From Anisodus tanguticus (Eukaryota > Streptophyta > Magnoliopsida > Solanales > Solanaceae), in assembly GCA_034509755.1 (NCBI GenBank), contig JAVYJV010000041.1, positions 372,001-436,000 of the forward strand: DNA of 64,000 bases, in the 5' to 3' direction. Position numbers and translations under genes: made by a program. The notes under the pieces are model-generated. The model made no database searches. It was not told the origin of the DNA and saw nothing but the letters and a program-made list of their open reading frames with translations. This document shows, in pieces, positions 1 through 12,001 of the stretch; position 1 is the first letter of the stretch; each line of letters opens with the position of its first letter.

Positions 1-3000
1 AATTGTAATTGTTAAAAAAACACGAAACAAATAAATAATTTAGTCAAAATTTCTTTTTATTAAAAAGTTACGTGATCTAAAATATAAACTATAAATACCT
101 TTTAATAAAAATCAGTGAAAATTTTTCATATACCGACAAATTTAAAGAAACAAATTTTGTTCAATTAAATTAATCTTTTCATGAAAAAAACATCTTCACA
201 CATCAAGGTAAAAATATCTAATTTCTTTGTTTTAGAAATAATATTTGTAAAAAATAATCATAAAAAATTTCAATTATTAAAAATAAATGTGACAAAAATT
301 CTTTTTAAAAGTGACAGTTATTTGATGACAGGGCATAGTTTATTGCTATTGAAGTCAAAAAACTAGAAAAAATTGTAACACGATTTGAGATGATCGACCA
401 GTTAGAAAAAAAAAGTTACTTGATGTCCGGCGGGTAAATGTTAACAATTAATGTTATAAAAATAAATAAAATCATAAGCTAAATCATTTGTTTCAATTTA
501 ATATAAACTATCTATACAATAACACTTAAACACGAAATTTACTTTTTTGAAACCAAATTAAAAATATTAAAATAGAAGAATCAAACAAACTCTTATAAAA
601 AAATTTCTTCAGCTTAATAGTTCAATAAATTTTGTTTTTGAGCAGTTCAAATTCAATAACTTTCGCCAATTAGTTGAAAAGATCAAATAAAATTTAAACA
701 AAAAAATTTTTTTTGTAATATTTACTTCGGCTTTTTAACAAACGAGTATCTAAAAAAATTAGTTTATCTTTTGATATATTAAAAACAAACAAATAAAAAA
801 AAACTGCAAATATTTTCAAAATAAACACTAAATTAAGTATACAATAAAGTGAGCTTGAAAATAAAAAACAAAAGCCTCTTTCAAGTTTTGTTTAATTAAT
901 AAAACTAATGAAAACTAAAATTTTAAATCAAAGCACTTAAACTTTAAAGAAATCAAAAAAATTTAAATAAAAAATTGATAAATCATAAGTAAACATAAAC
1001 CGGAAGTAGAATGAATATTTAAAAAAATGCTTTGAAGAAAAATAAATATAATCAGTTGGCTAAACTAATTAATTGTTTTAATAATTAAAATAAGCTTTAG
1101 AAAAAAATTAAATTTGACTTTTTTTTTTCTATCAGAATGTCACTAGAAATTAATTCAGTGGTTAAAATAGCTTTTAAGACCATTTAATTTAGCGTTTATC
1201 TTTGGTCTATATTATAAAAGCTTTTGTCTGAAAATGCAAAAAAAAAGGTCATCTTAATTTTTGTACAATTCGTTTAGTTCCATTATTTTGGAAAAATTTT
1301 ACATGAAAATTATTTTAATGTATTTCAAAAACTTTATCAATAAAATTTTAATTTTTTTTCCAAAATTTTTTATTTTCAGTATATTAAAATACAAATAATT
1401 AGATAAAAATTTTTTTTAACAAAAAAAACTAAAAATATTTTTTTTTAAAATGAAATTTGAACTTCAAATCAAAATTTGAATTTAAAAAAAAATCCAAAAT
1501 TACAATTTTTAAATTGAATCTGAAAAAAAAATTAAAGTATGGTATTTTGAAAAAAAATATTCATTCAACTGAATGTTTCTTTCATAAACTTATTCATTTT
1601 AATTCAAGATTAAAGTTTCTGCTTCTTTGTTCTTAATGGTCAATTAAATGAATAGTTTAAAAAAAAAATTAAAATTCAAAATTAAAAAAAGTAAAGAAAA
1701 TTCTCTAGTAAAAAATTTAGTTAAAAAAAAAAGAAGAAAAAAATTCATTTTAAGAAAATTTTGCTTAATGTTGCTTATAAAATAAAGAAAAACAAATTCA
1801 TCAAAAATCGGTTTAACTAAAAAGAAATAAAATTAAATAAAAACAAAAAAAAAAATTTTGAAAACAAAAATTATAACTGATAATGAAAAAAAAGATTCAA
1901 ATCAATGAGTAATCAGCTAAATGGTAACATTAGAAAAAATTTTCATCAAAACCCATCAAGTAAATTTAAAGAAAAAGGGTAGTTAGAAACTTAACTAAGA
2001 AAATAAATAATTAAATAATTTTTCATAATTAATGTCATAAGAACAATAAATCAGCCTTAAAATGAACATTTAAACAAAAAGTGAAAATCGATTTTTTTCT
2101 TCAAAAACTTTAATATCAAAATTATAAACAAAATTAAAAAATTAGGTTTAAATTTCTCTTAAAAATCAAATTTTACATTAAACTGAAATTTTTATTAAAA
2201 TTCAAAGTTTATTTAGATTCTATAGAAAAAAATCAATTTTTCTTTCAAATTAAACGTATTTAGTTACAAAATAAAAAAAAAAAATTGAAAAGAATTTTTT
2301 GTTAATTACTATTGGAAGTTTTTAAACTAATTTTAAGCTGAATCAAATTTTTTTTTTTAAGAAAAATTTCTTACGCTTTTGCGTCCATTTTGTACGAATG
2401 AAAAAATTTTGAAAGAAGTATTGTGGTGCTTTTTAAAAAAAAATTAAAAATTCTTGTCAAACTTCTTTGTAAATCCAGCTTTAAAAATCTTAAAAGTTAT
2501 TGAAAAAATTTAACAAACTTTTTAAATTCAAAAAGTTCTAACACATCAAAATAAGTAAATAAAAAATTTTCAAAGTTTGATTTAAATGATTTTTTTTTTA
2601 AATTAAAGCATCTAATAGCTGAATTGTTAAAAATTTCAAATCAAAAAATATAATGAAGAGATAATAATATTAATAAAAAAAGTAATTGAAAAAATAATTG
2701 AAAATTTCTCTTAAAAAAATCTTAATACTTTAAAAGCTTAAACAAAAAAAAAATCAAAAAACGACAATTTTAAGTCGATTTAAAACAGATACGTTTTGAA
2801 TCATTCAGAATCTTATTTATAACTAAAAATTAAAAACCGCAGGCTAAAATTAGCTTTTTAAAAAATAGTTAATATTTTAAGAAAAACAGTTTGAAGTTGA
2901 TTATTGTTTAAAGGCAGACCATTAGCAACACATTCAATAGTAGCGCGGCATTTTTTATGAGTATTTATGTGTGCTTCAAATTGTTTCAACAGCTGATTTA

Positions 3001-5864
3001 TTCAGTTAGAAGAGTAACTCAATTGTTTAGTAAATATAAGTTATTTTCTTATATATTAGATTTATAAATCTAAACAAATAAAGAAAAATTAAGTGTAAGC
3101 AAGATTGAAAAACAAAAAAACGCGTTAATAGATTAATGCAATGGTTTGAAAAAAATTTAACCGGACATTTTCTAAAATTAAATAGTAAAAATAAAGTTTC
3201 GATTTATGCCTAGTTTAGCATTTACTAACAATTTTGATCATCAATTAGTAAAATAAACTTTTTGTCGTGAGGAAACCACAAATAAATTTCTTAAATTCAA
3301 AATTACTATTTTTTTATGAACATGAATAGCTTAAGGAAAATTTTTAAACAAAAAAAAAACACAAAATTATTTTGAATAGTAAGAGGTGTATATCTTATTA
3401 TAAGAAAAAAGAAAAAAAAATTTAAATAAAAAGATATAACAGACAATGTGGTAAGAAAACAATAATAAGCATCTGTAATTTTTTTTATTTCGGAATTTAA
3501 CTGAAATAAGTCAATTAACTTTGTACACTTGCAAAAAAAAGTAGCTATTATAATAAACAAAAATTACTTCAATTATAAATTTGAAAAATAAAATTTATTA
3601 AAAAAAAACACAAAGTCAAGTGTTAATTTGAATGTATAAAAAAGTCCCGGTGTTTTAAGCATCAATTTTATATGAAAATTTCATGTTAATATATCATATA
3701 AAAGTTTAATACGTAAATTTTTTTTGAAAACTTCTTTTACATAAAAAATTTTTATTTGAAAATTTGAAATAAAACTTCAGCATTAAAATTTAGATAAATT
3801 TGAAAAAAAATTGGCAAAAAAATTTCAAAAAACATTTTAAACTTTAAAAAGAAAATTTAACAAAAAAAAATTTTTTCCAAATAAATTTTTTTTTATTTAT
3901 AAATATCGATAATTAGACAAAACTAAAATCAATAAAAAAATATCAATTTTTTATTTTTTTTACAAAAATTTTAAGTGATTTCTATTCGATTTTATGGAGT
4001 AAAAAATTTTTTAATTCTAAAGGTTTTTTTTGAAAAAAAATATTTTTTTACTAATGAAAAAATTGAATTTTTAATAAATACTCAATAAACTCTCACTGTT
4101 AATTGAAAATTAATTGTAAATTAAATCAAATTCCTTAAAAATAAAAAAATGAGTTTAAACTATAAATTTTCCATTAAAAATAAATAAAAAAAACCTTAAA
4201 AATAAAAAAAATTGAACCAAAAACAAATTAAAATAAAAACTGACAATTTTAAATTAAATTAAAAAACATAAATTTGACATAATTTTAAATTGAAATTAAA
4301 AATCTACAAAAAGCTTAATTAAATTTAAATTAAATTTGAGTTAAATCAATTTTTAAATTGTAACACCAAAAAAATAAAATGAGTTTAATGAAGTTCAAGT
4401 TTTTTTTTAGTAAAACTGAATTAGTTTGAAAGTTTTTCTTAAAGAAAAAACCAAAATTATTTAATAGGAAAACTAATTTGTATAAAAAGAAAACTAAAAA
4501 AAATTATAAAAGAAAAACAAGACAAAAATCATAAAAGAAACTGAGTTAAAAGGAAATAAAGTTAAATAAAAAAAACCTAAATAAAAAACTGAATTAAATT
4601 TAAATGAAACTAAAAAAAAATCTAAGTGAAATCAAAAGAAAATACAAAAAAAATTTAAAAAAACTGAGAAAAATAAAATTAAAATAATAAAATTAAAAAA
4701 GAGAGATCTGAAATTTGATTATTGAAATTAATTTAGAAAATTTAAACTAAGATGAAACGATATTTTTTAAAATTATTTAGAGAAAAATGAAGAGAAAAAT
4801 TTAAAAGTTTTATGTAGTTTATAAAAACCAAAAAAAACACTGACAAAAACAAAAAAAATAAAGTAATCAATTAAAATCAAAGTATACCAAACTTAATTAA
4901 AATGCTAAAAAGATTCAACGCGGCTAGTAGAAAATTCACAAAGAAACATGGTTAGTAGGCAATTTATTGTTTCAATAAAAAAGGGTTTGAAGTTTTACAG
5001 ATCATAAATCAATGGCAATAATAATGTTTGAAAAAAATTAATTGTCGTTTATAGATATGCAAAAATTTAGAAAAAAAGAAGAAAAAATTAAATTGATTTT
5101 TTTGGGCATTTTTTTTTTTAGCTAAAAAATTTAGATTTTACAAAAAATTAATTTAAATACTAATGAGATTTTAAAAAAAATTTCTAAAAAATTCTTCTCT
5201 AAAATTTATTCTTAAAAAATTTTTTTCTTCAAAAAAATTATTCTTTCAAATGTGTTTTATTAAAGAAAAATTCCTACTAAATAAAATTGAAAGGAAAGTA
5301 AAATTAGTTAAAAAAATAATTTAATCGTGTGAAAATTGCTAAAAATTGTAAAATACGTAATTTTGTAAAACTTAAACACTAAAAATTATAAGCATTATAA
5401 AAACAAAAAGAATGACAAATTGACTTACAAATCTGTCAAAAAATTTTTTTTTTACTAAAAAAAATAGTGCAACATTATATAGAAATAGTAGTTTGATAAG
5501 AATTTTTCTTTATAAAGATACCTTAGACTAGTTCATTTATCGATAAATTTATTAGTCATTAATAAAATTTTATAAAATTTTTTAATAGAAAAAAAATCCA
5601 ATTAACTAAACCATTTAATGTTTTAATCAATGAGAAAAATTTTAATTTAAAAATATTAAACTATTTCTCAAAAAAGACTATTTTTTAATTCAAAGTATAT
5701 CTACTAATAATGTATAATTAGAATTAAAAAATAACAAAGTATATTTACTGTGAAAGTATATTTAATGTAAAAATTTATTTAAATATCACCCTGTTTAAAC
5801 TTATATCTACTTTTTAAATTTATCTTTAACATAAATTTCTTTTTAAATGAATGTGTATCTATAG

Positions 5865-5985
5865 TTGAAATATTTATAAGATGGCAATATTTATAAGTTG
5901 ACAATATATTTAAGATGACAATACATCTAAGATGAAAATAAATATCTAAGAAAACAATATATCCAAGATGAAAATATGTGTTAAA
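5865..5985. repeat. Degenerate tandem repeat, ~20 bp period
   Basis: The phrase AAGATGAxAATAxATxT recurs about six times with substitutions and small length changes, for example near 5,879, 5,911, 5,930 and 5,967. Related AAAGTATATxTA phrases continue on the left from about 5,690. It reads as a decayed minisatellite. It also produces a spurious 72-codon ORF on the minus strand. Confidence 0.5.
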
Positions 5986-7396
5986 TATATGACACATGAT
6001 ATATAAAAATGTATTTCAAATAAAAATAGCAAAAGCTTTTACCTAGCTAAAAAGTAAAATATATTTATAGTTAAAATAAAGTTTATTTAACTCAAAAATA
6101 TAATCTCAAAAAAAAACATCTAATTCAAAATTTTATGAAAAACTCTAATTAATAAAAACTAATATAAAAATAATTTCTGAAATAATAGTAGCTGAATATA
6201 AAAATTTGATCGGTATAAAAGTACTTTTTGTAGGAAAGTAATTCTAGAATATCTAATATTAAAAAATATTGTGTTTGAAGGTATACATCTGAGCCAAATT
6301 CAAAAATATATCTAACCCAAAAATACATTAAAAAAAAAATGAATCTTATAAAAATAGTTATCTATTTCAAAATTATACATAAAACTTTACCTAATTTTTA
6401 AAGGTTAGTTAATGCATAAATTTAAGTAAAATAAGATTTTGTTTAATATTAAAAAATAGTTTACTTATTAACAAAATAGATTTAATAATAAAGTATAGCT
6501 AGGTTGAATTAGACTGTAAATAGTTAAAAAAAACTATCTGAATAATTCAGTTTATGAATGGTAAAAAAATTATTTTAAACTTTAAATGAAAATGACAAAA
6601 TTTCATTAATAATTCATAAAAGTTTTATTAGTAGATTACTTAATTATAGCGCAAAACGTAAAAAAGTAATTTAAAGATGTAAGATTTTTTTATGTGAATC
6701 GGCAACAAGTGCGTTAATTATAAAACTAGTTAAAAATTTTTCGGAAACTAAAAAAATTTACACATTTTTTTGAACATTTTATTCACAAGCTTAATTCATG
6801 ATGAAATTTTTTTTTTCTTAAACTTAAATTTTATATAAATAAAGAAAAATAAATTAAGTCTAGGCTGTGTAAATCGCCACATCATGTAAACCACAACATT
6901 AGAAACTTTGAAAAAAAAAATAAGACCAATTAAGTTAAAAAAAGTATTACTGATCTTTTGTAAAGCAAAAAAAATAAAACGTGATTTGAAAATTAGGCAC
7001 GAACTAAACTGCACGTACAGTCATTGTAAAAAAAATTTTAGTATTTTCTAGAGGTACTTGCTTATATTTAATTTTTCTAACTATGATAAGTTAAATTTTT
7101 TAAATTCATCAGCTAAAAAAAAAATTCAAATAACGAAAAAAAGGGTTAATGAGTTTAATACTAAATTAATCTTCATAGAACAAACAAATAAAAATTTTTC
7201 TAAATTAGTAAAAACTTCTTGAATAATCAGAAAAAAAATTTCATAAGAAAAAGGATATTAAAAAGATAAAAAATTAAAATATTTGCTTTCTAATACATAA
7301 TGTTAGAAAAAAATAATTAGCAAAAATAAGCTAATATTTGATATACTTTTCTAAATTAAAAAATTATTGCATTAGTTAGTTTACAAAGATGATTCT

Positions 7397-7455
7397 AAGC
7401 TGTCATTGTAAAGCAGCTTACCGGTCGTATCTTTACTCAAACATCTTGACAGCTT
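7397..7455. other. Nested inverted repeat in a GC-richer island
   Basis: AAGCTGTCA (7397-7405) and TGACAGCTT (7447-7455) are perfect inverted copies. Inside them GTAAAG pairs with CTTTAC, leaving a loop of about 17 nt that contains ACCGGT. AAGCTG can alternatively pair with CAGCTT at 7414-7419, giving a competing smaller hairpin. The local GC content is well above the surroundings. It could be a structured RNA, a protein-binding palindrome or chance; no known RNA family is recognised. Confidence 0.35.
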
Positions 7456-10400
7456 GTTACTAAGTAAAAAAAAGAAAATTTTTCAAAAAAAAAAAAAGAA
7501 CAAAAACTAAAGGTGTAAACAAAAAATAGTGATAAACATTTTGTGGTAAGTATATTTTGATCAATAGTTAAAATATTGATAAAATCATCATTTTTAAGTA
7601 TTAAATGAACCAAATGACTGTTTTAAAAAAATTGCTTGTCTAAATTATTAAGAAAGGTGTTAAATTACATAGACCGGAAGCTAAAAATTAATATCAGATT
7701 ATTTTTTTGTCAAGTTTGACTTAATATTTTTTTTTTTAAAAAATTAATTTTTATAATTTCAAAGTTTAAATTTGAAAGATAAATTTTTCTCTTTATAAAA
7801 ATTGAAAAAGTTTAAAGTTTTTTAAATTGTTTTTCTAAAAACAAACATTTTATTGCTTTTAAAAATACTTTTAACTAAACAAAAAAACTTTAAATTTTTT
7901 TTCAAACTGATCATCAATCAAATTTCTCTTATAAAAAATTGCTAAAAAGATATAAAAAAAAATTATAGAAATTTAATGCTATAGTAAAGCCTTTATTTTG
8001 ATTAAAAACCTATTGAAAAATTTAAGATTATAAAAAATAGACATTTAAAATTAGCTTTGAACATAAAATAATAACCTTTTTTTTGAAAAGACATGAGTTT
8101 AGTGTTTCTTAAATAATTAAAAATGTCAGAAGCAGATTAAGTTAAATATTCAAACTTTTTTTTTATAAAAATTCATCTTTGAAATTAAAAATTTTATTTA
8201 GTTTTTTATTAAAACTAATTAGTTTTTGAAACCAAAAAAAAAAATAAATAAACAAACTTATGATTAATTTTATTATGCCTATAGAACTAAAAATGTAAAT
8301 ATTATTTCCTATGGAAATTTATTTCAAGTTAAATTATCTTTTTTTTTAAAAATAATAAAGACAATCTAGAATCAATTTCATTTAAAGAAGAAAAAAATTA
8401 TCTTAATATTTTTCAAGTTTGACTACTTATCCAAAAAAATTTAGCAGGAAGTTAGCTAGAAGAATAATTTTAATACAAAAAAATTGAAAATAACAAAAAA
8501 AATAAAAACAAATGAAATGCTTTTAAACATTTTTATTAAAAAGTATTGAACTAGCCACTAGATTTGTTTACGTAAGTTAAACTAAAAAGTAATTGAAGAG
8601 AAAAAAACCAAAAAAAAAAATAAATAAATAATCTAAGTGTTTGTTTTTAGAATAAATTTAAATTTTAGATTCAACTTTACTAAAGGATAGAATAAAAATT
8701 GAGTTGAAAAAAAATACAGATTAGTTTAATAAAAAAAAATAAAAAATGGCGTGAATGGTAAATTTGATGATACGAATAGTTTTGAAAATTTCAAATTCCC
8801 ACGGTAGATAATCTGCACAGACGCAAATTTAGTAAAATTAGCTTTTAGACTTTTTATAAAGATGCTTCTATTGTTAAATTCAGAGTTTGAATAAACTAAA
8901 ATAAATTGCTTATATTCCTAATTTTTAATATATAAATTTCGACAAATGATGAAGTCAAGCACTTTTAATTATCTTGTTAATTAGAATTCAAATTTTTACA
9001 TAAATGAAAATGAATTTTCGTGCTAAATTATCTATTAAAAAATGAATCAAATAATAAAATGATAAGAAAAATGTGATTATACGTGCCAGCTTTTTTTCTC
9101 AATGTTTATTCAATAAATTACATTAAAATAAAAGTTTAAGGTGTATTCTATTTTTATAATTCAACTATTTAAATAAACTTTAAATATTTTTATGATTGTC
9201 TTTTTCAACATAATTCTATATTCTATAGGGCATTTTTTATATTAAGAAAAAAAATGATTAAAAATGAAGAGCAATAACTATAATCTTGTTAAATTGATCA
9301 TCAACAGTATGATGAAAAAAAAAGTTCAGGATTATTAATTTAGATTAAAAAGCTTCATTTTTTTTTTTAGCAATTTAAAACTCAAAAGAGTTATTTGTTT
9401 TTAAAAAGTACCAAATGCATTTGAAATAATAAATATAAATCATAAAAACGATATTTTTCAAGCTCAAAACAATTTTGAATGAACAAGAAAACAAAAATTA
9501 AAAAAAAAAAAAAACAAAAAATTACTTTCAACATAAAAAAACATAAATTTATTCAAAAGTTTTTAGTTTATAAAAAAAATTAATAGTAATTTTTTCTTAA
9601 AAATTGCTTAGTTGTAGACGCTAATTTTGTGAAATCAGGATTTTTGAAGAAAAAAATAATCTTTAAATTTATTAAAAAGTTCAAACTCAGTTTCCGTTTT
9701 TAATATTTTATGTAATAAAAAGAAATTATTCAAAATATTAAAACATACAAAATGATCACAGGAAAAAAAATCAATAAACTAATTAAATTTAAAAAATATG
9801 AGTTTTCACAAAAAAGTTTAAAAATAAACTTAATTAAGAAAATCTTATCTAAAAGCTTATTTAAAAATAAAAAATGAACAAAAAAATAATGTATCAAAAG
9901 CTTAAAAATTGCATATTAAGAACAATTGACTAAATCTTAAAAGATTGATGCTTTTTTGTGTAAATAATTGACAAGTTAACTAAAAACATTTATAGACTTT
10001 AATTTTTCTTTTGAAAAAACTTTTAAAAAATTCTATTAAAAGTTTAATAAATTAAAATTCATCTATAATTCACCTATCTTTGATTAAAATGACTTTTCAA
10101 AAGCTAAAAACCTTATTAATTTATGAAAAATCTTAATCTTCATTAAAATTGCTAAAATATTTTAAGCTTAAAAAATTGAATAATTTTAATAGCCCACTTA
10201 ATTTTTCCTTATTAAGTTAAACAAATAATTAGCTATCAACAAAAATTATGAGTATATTCTTTTGTTCCAAAAAAAGGTTAAAGATAAAAGAAAATGAGTT
10301 TAAAGTCTATAAATTTGTTTGTAACTCATAAAAAATTTTTAACACTTTTAAATTCAAAATTAAACTTACAATCTTTTGAAAAATGCATAAAAAATTCAAC

Positions 10401-11826
10401 AAAACTAAATTATTAATAGTGAAAAGCCTAAAAAAGTTTAAAATTTAATGACATAAAATTAAATTTAAAGGTTACAATCAATGTGTTCAACTTAAAAAAG
10501 AACTTGAAGATAAGGTTTTAAAAGAGTTTTAAAGCTTTTTGTTGAACAATTAAAAAAAATTTTATTTTAATTTTTTGCAAAATAATTTTCTTAATACCCA
10601 TTAAACATAATTTAGAAAATTTTGATAAAGCTTTGTATAAAACATATTTTTGTTGAAAAAAATAAAATTAAAAACTATAAATCAATAAAATTTTTTAGTA
10701 AAAGAAAACAAAATAATTTAACACGTGCAAATAAGAAATAAAATAACAAAAAGTTACTTTTTTTCTAATAAAACTTTTTTAATGGTAGACAAAAACTTTT
10801 TTATGACTATTTTTTTTCAAAAACTTTTTCTTTAATAATTGCTTATGTTCAATTACATATGTTTAATTGGAACGCATCATTTTTAATCCTAATTGAAACA
10901 CAAAAGTATTAAATTTTTAATAAGTTAGGAACAAAATTATGGTTTATTTATAAATTTGATTTATGTTTTTTTATCTATAAAAAAGCTTTATTCAAAATAT
11001 TATGAATTTTTAATGCTTTTTCATTATATAAAATCAAATTATTCAATTCAAAGATTCAATTTGTTTAAATTCAAAATTTAGCAAGAACATTTATTTAAGG
11101 TAAGTTGTCTTAAACTAAATTAGAAAAAAAGGTTGAAGATCGTGTAAAATTTCTTCAACTAAAAAAAAATGAGTTTAAAACAAGTAGATGCTTGACAAAA
11201 AAAACTAACAAAAAAAAAGTTTTTTCAGAAAGTATAATCCTCTAGATAGGCTCGAGAAAAAAGAAAGAACAACTTGTGAATACATAGTCTAAGAGTTTTT
11301 ATTTTCAAATCCAATAAATAGCCGTAAAAACAAAAGAACCTTGTTAAAAAAAAAAAATTTTCTCCTAAAATAAACGACGCCTAAATCTGAAAACTTCAAT
11401 AAATATTTCCGCATAATCTAATAAGATTTTAAAAGTAAAAAAAACAAACAAAACGATTTTAGCTGATAAAACAATAGAATAATCTAAAAGTAATACATAA
11501 GTTTAAAATTTAAAGCAATAATGCAGTTTGAAATGATAGAGTTTAACTAAAAATATAATTTTAGCATTAGGTTATAAAAATAGATGTAAATTGAAATAAG
11601 GAATTAAAATTTAAGTTTTGAAAGTAAGCAGAAATATTTTGATGTTACAATGTAAAAAAAATAAATTTAGAATAGAAAAACTATTAATAGGCTTTGAATC
11701 AATATATATAAACATTAACAAATACTGAAAAATTTTTATGAAAAAATACTTTAGCTAATGATTATTTTCCTTTTAAATTAAATTAAAATGTTGAAAAATT
11801 CAAAAAAAAAAAAAAGATAAAAATAC

Positions 11827-12001
11827 CTTTACGTGTAAGATTTTCTATAGTTGAAGTTATTGTTGATGTTTTGACTGTTTCCTTTTTGAGCAAAAACATA
11901 CTTTTATCATTTATATTTTTTTTAGAATTTATTTGAGCATTTGATAGACTAAAGTAACTTAGTCCTACCAATAAACTCAAAATAAAAAGTTGCTGATTCA
12001 T
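11827..12001 (-). CDS. Candidate first exon of a secreted protein
   Basis: An ATG at 12001 opens a frame whose first ~22 residues look like a classic signal peptide: a short polar start, then LFILSLLVGLSYFSL, then a cleavage-like SNA-Q. About 36 polar, Ser/Thr/Lys-rich residues follow. The frame reaches a splice-donor-like GTATTT at 11826 just before it degenerates into poly-Phe, so the exon would be 175 nt and end in phase 1. I could not identify downstream exons at lower coordinates, so the family is unknown. A chance ORF is possible, but a signal peptide followed at once by a donor makes a real gene more likely than for the other short ORFs here. Confidence 0.35.

Larger units (their letters stand above)
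1..11782. other. Gene-poor AT-rich desert, left part
   Basis: No open reading frame here has recognisable domains, codon structure or conserved motifs. The few ORFs of 60-84 codons are what chance gives at this base composition and are rich in Lys, Phe, Ile and Asn. The stretch consists of A/T runs with short islands of higher complexity near 290-450, 2,900-3,010, 7,390-7,460, 8,750-8,840 and 11,230-11,340. Degenerate short-period repeats lie around 5.7-6.3 kb. It could be intergenic DNA or part of a very long intron; the sequence does not decide between these. Confidence 0.6.

Noticed and set aside
2858..2992. Minus-strand open segment LLKQFEAHINTHKKCRAT in a complexity island
   Set aside because: The translation looks protein-like and has an acceptor-like AG before it, but open runs of this length are expected about a hundred times by chance here and no partner exon was found.
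3306..3560. 84-codon minus-strand ORF with many Phe and Ile
   Set aside because: Hydrophobic composition is what T-rich DNA gives; no signal peptide pattern, no splice context, no recognisable family.
8730..8930. 66-codon open stretch on the minus strand without ATG
   Set aside because: Expected by chance more than ten times in this window; no family resemblance.
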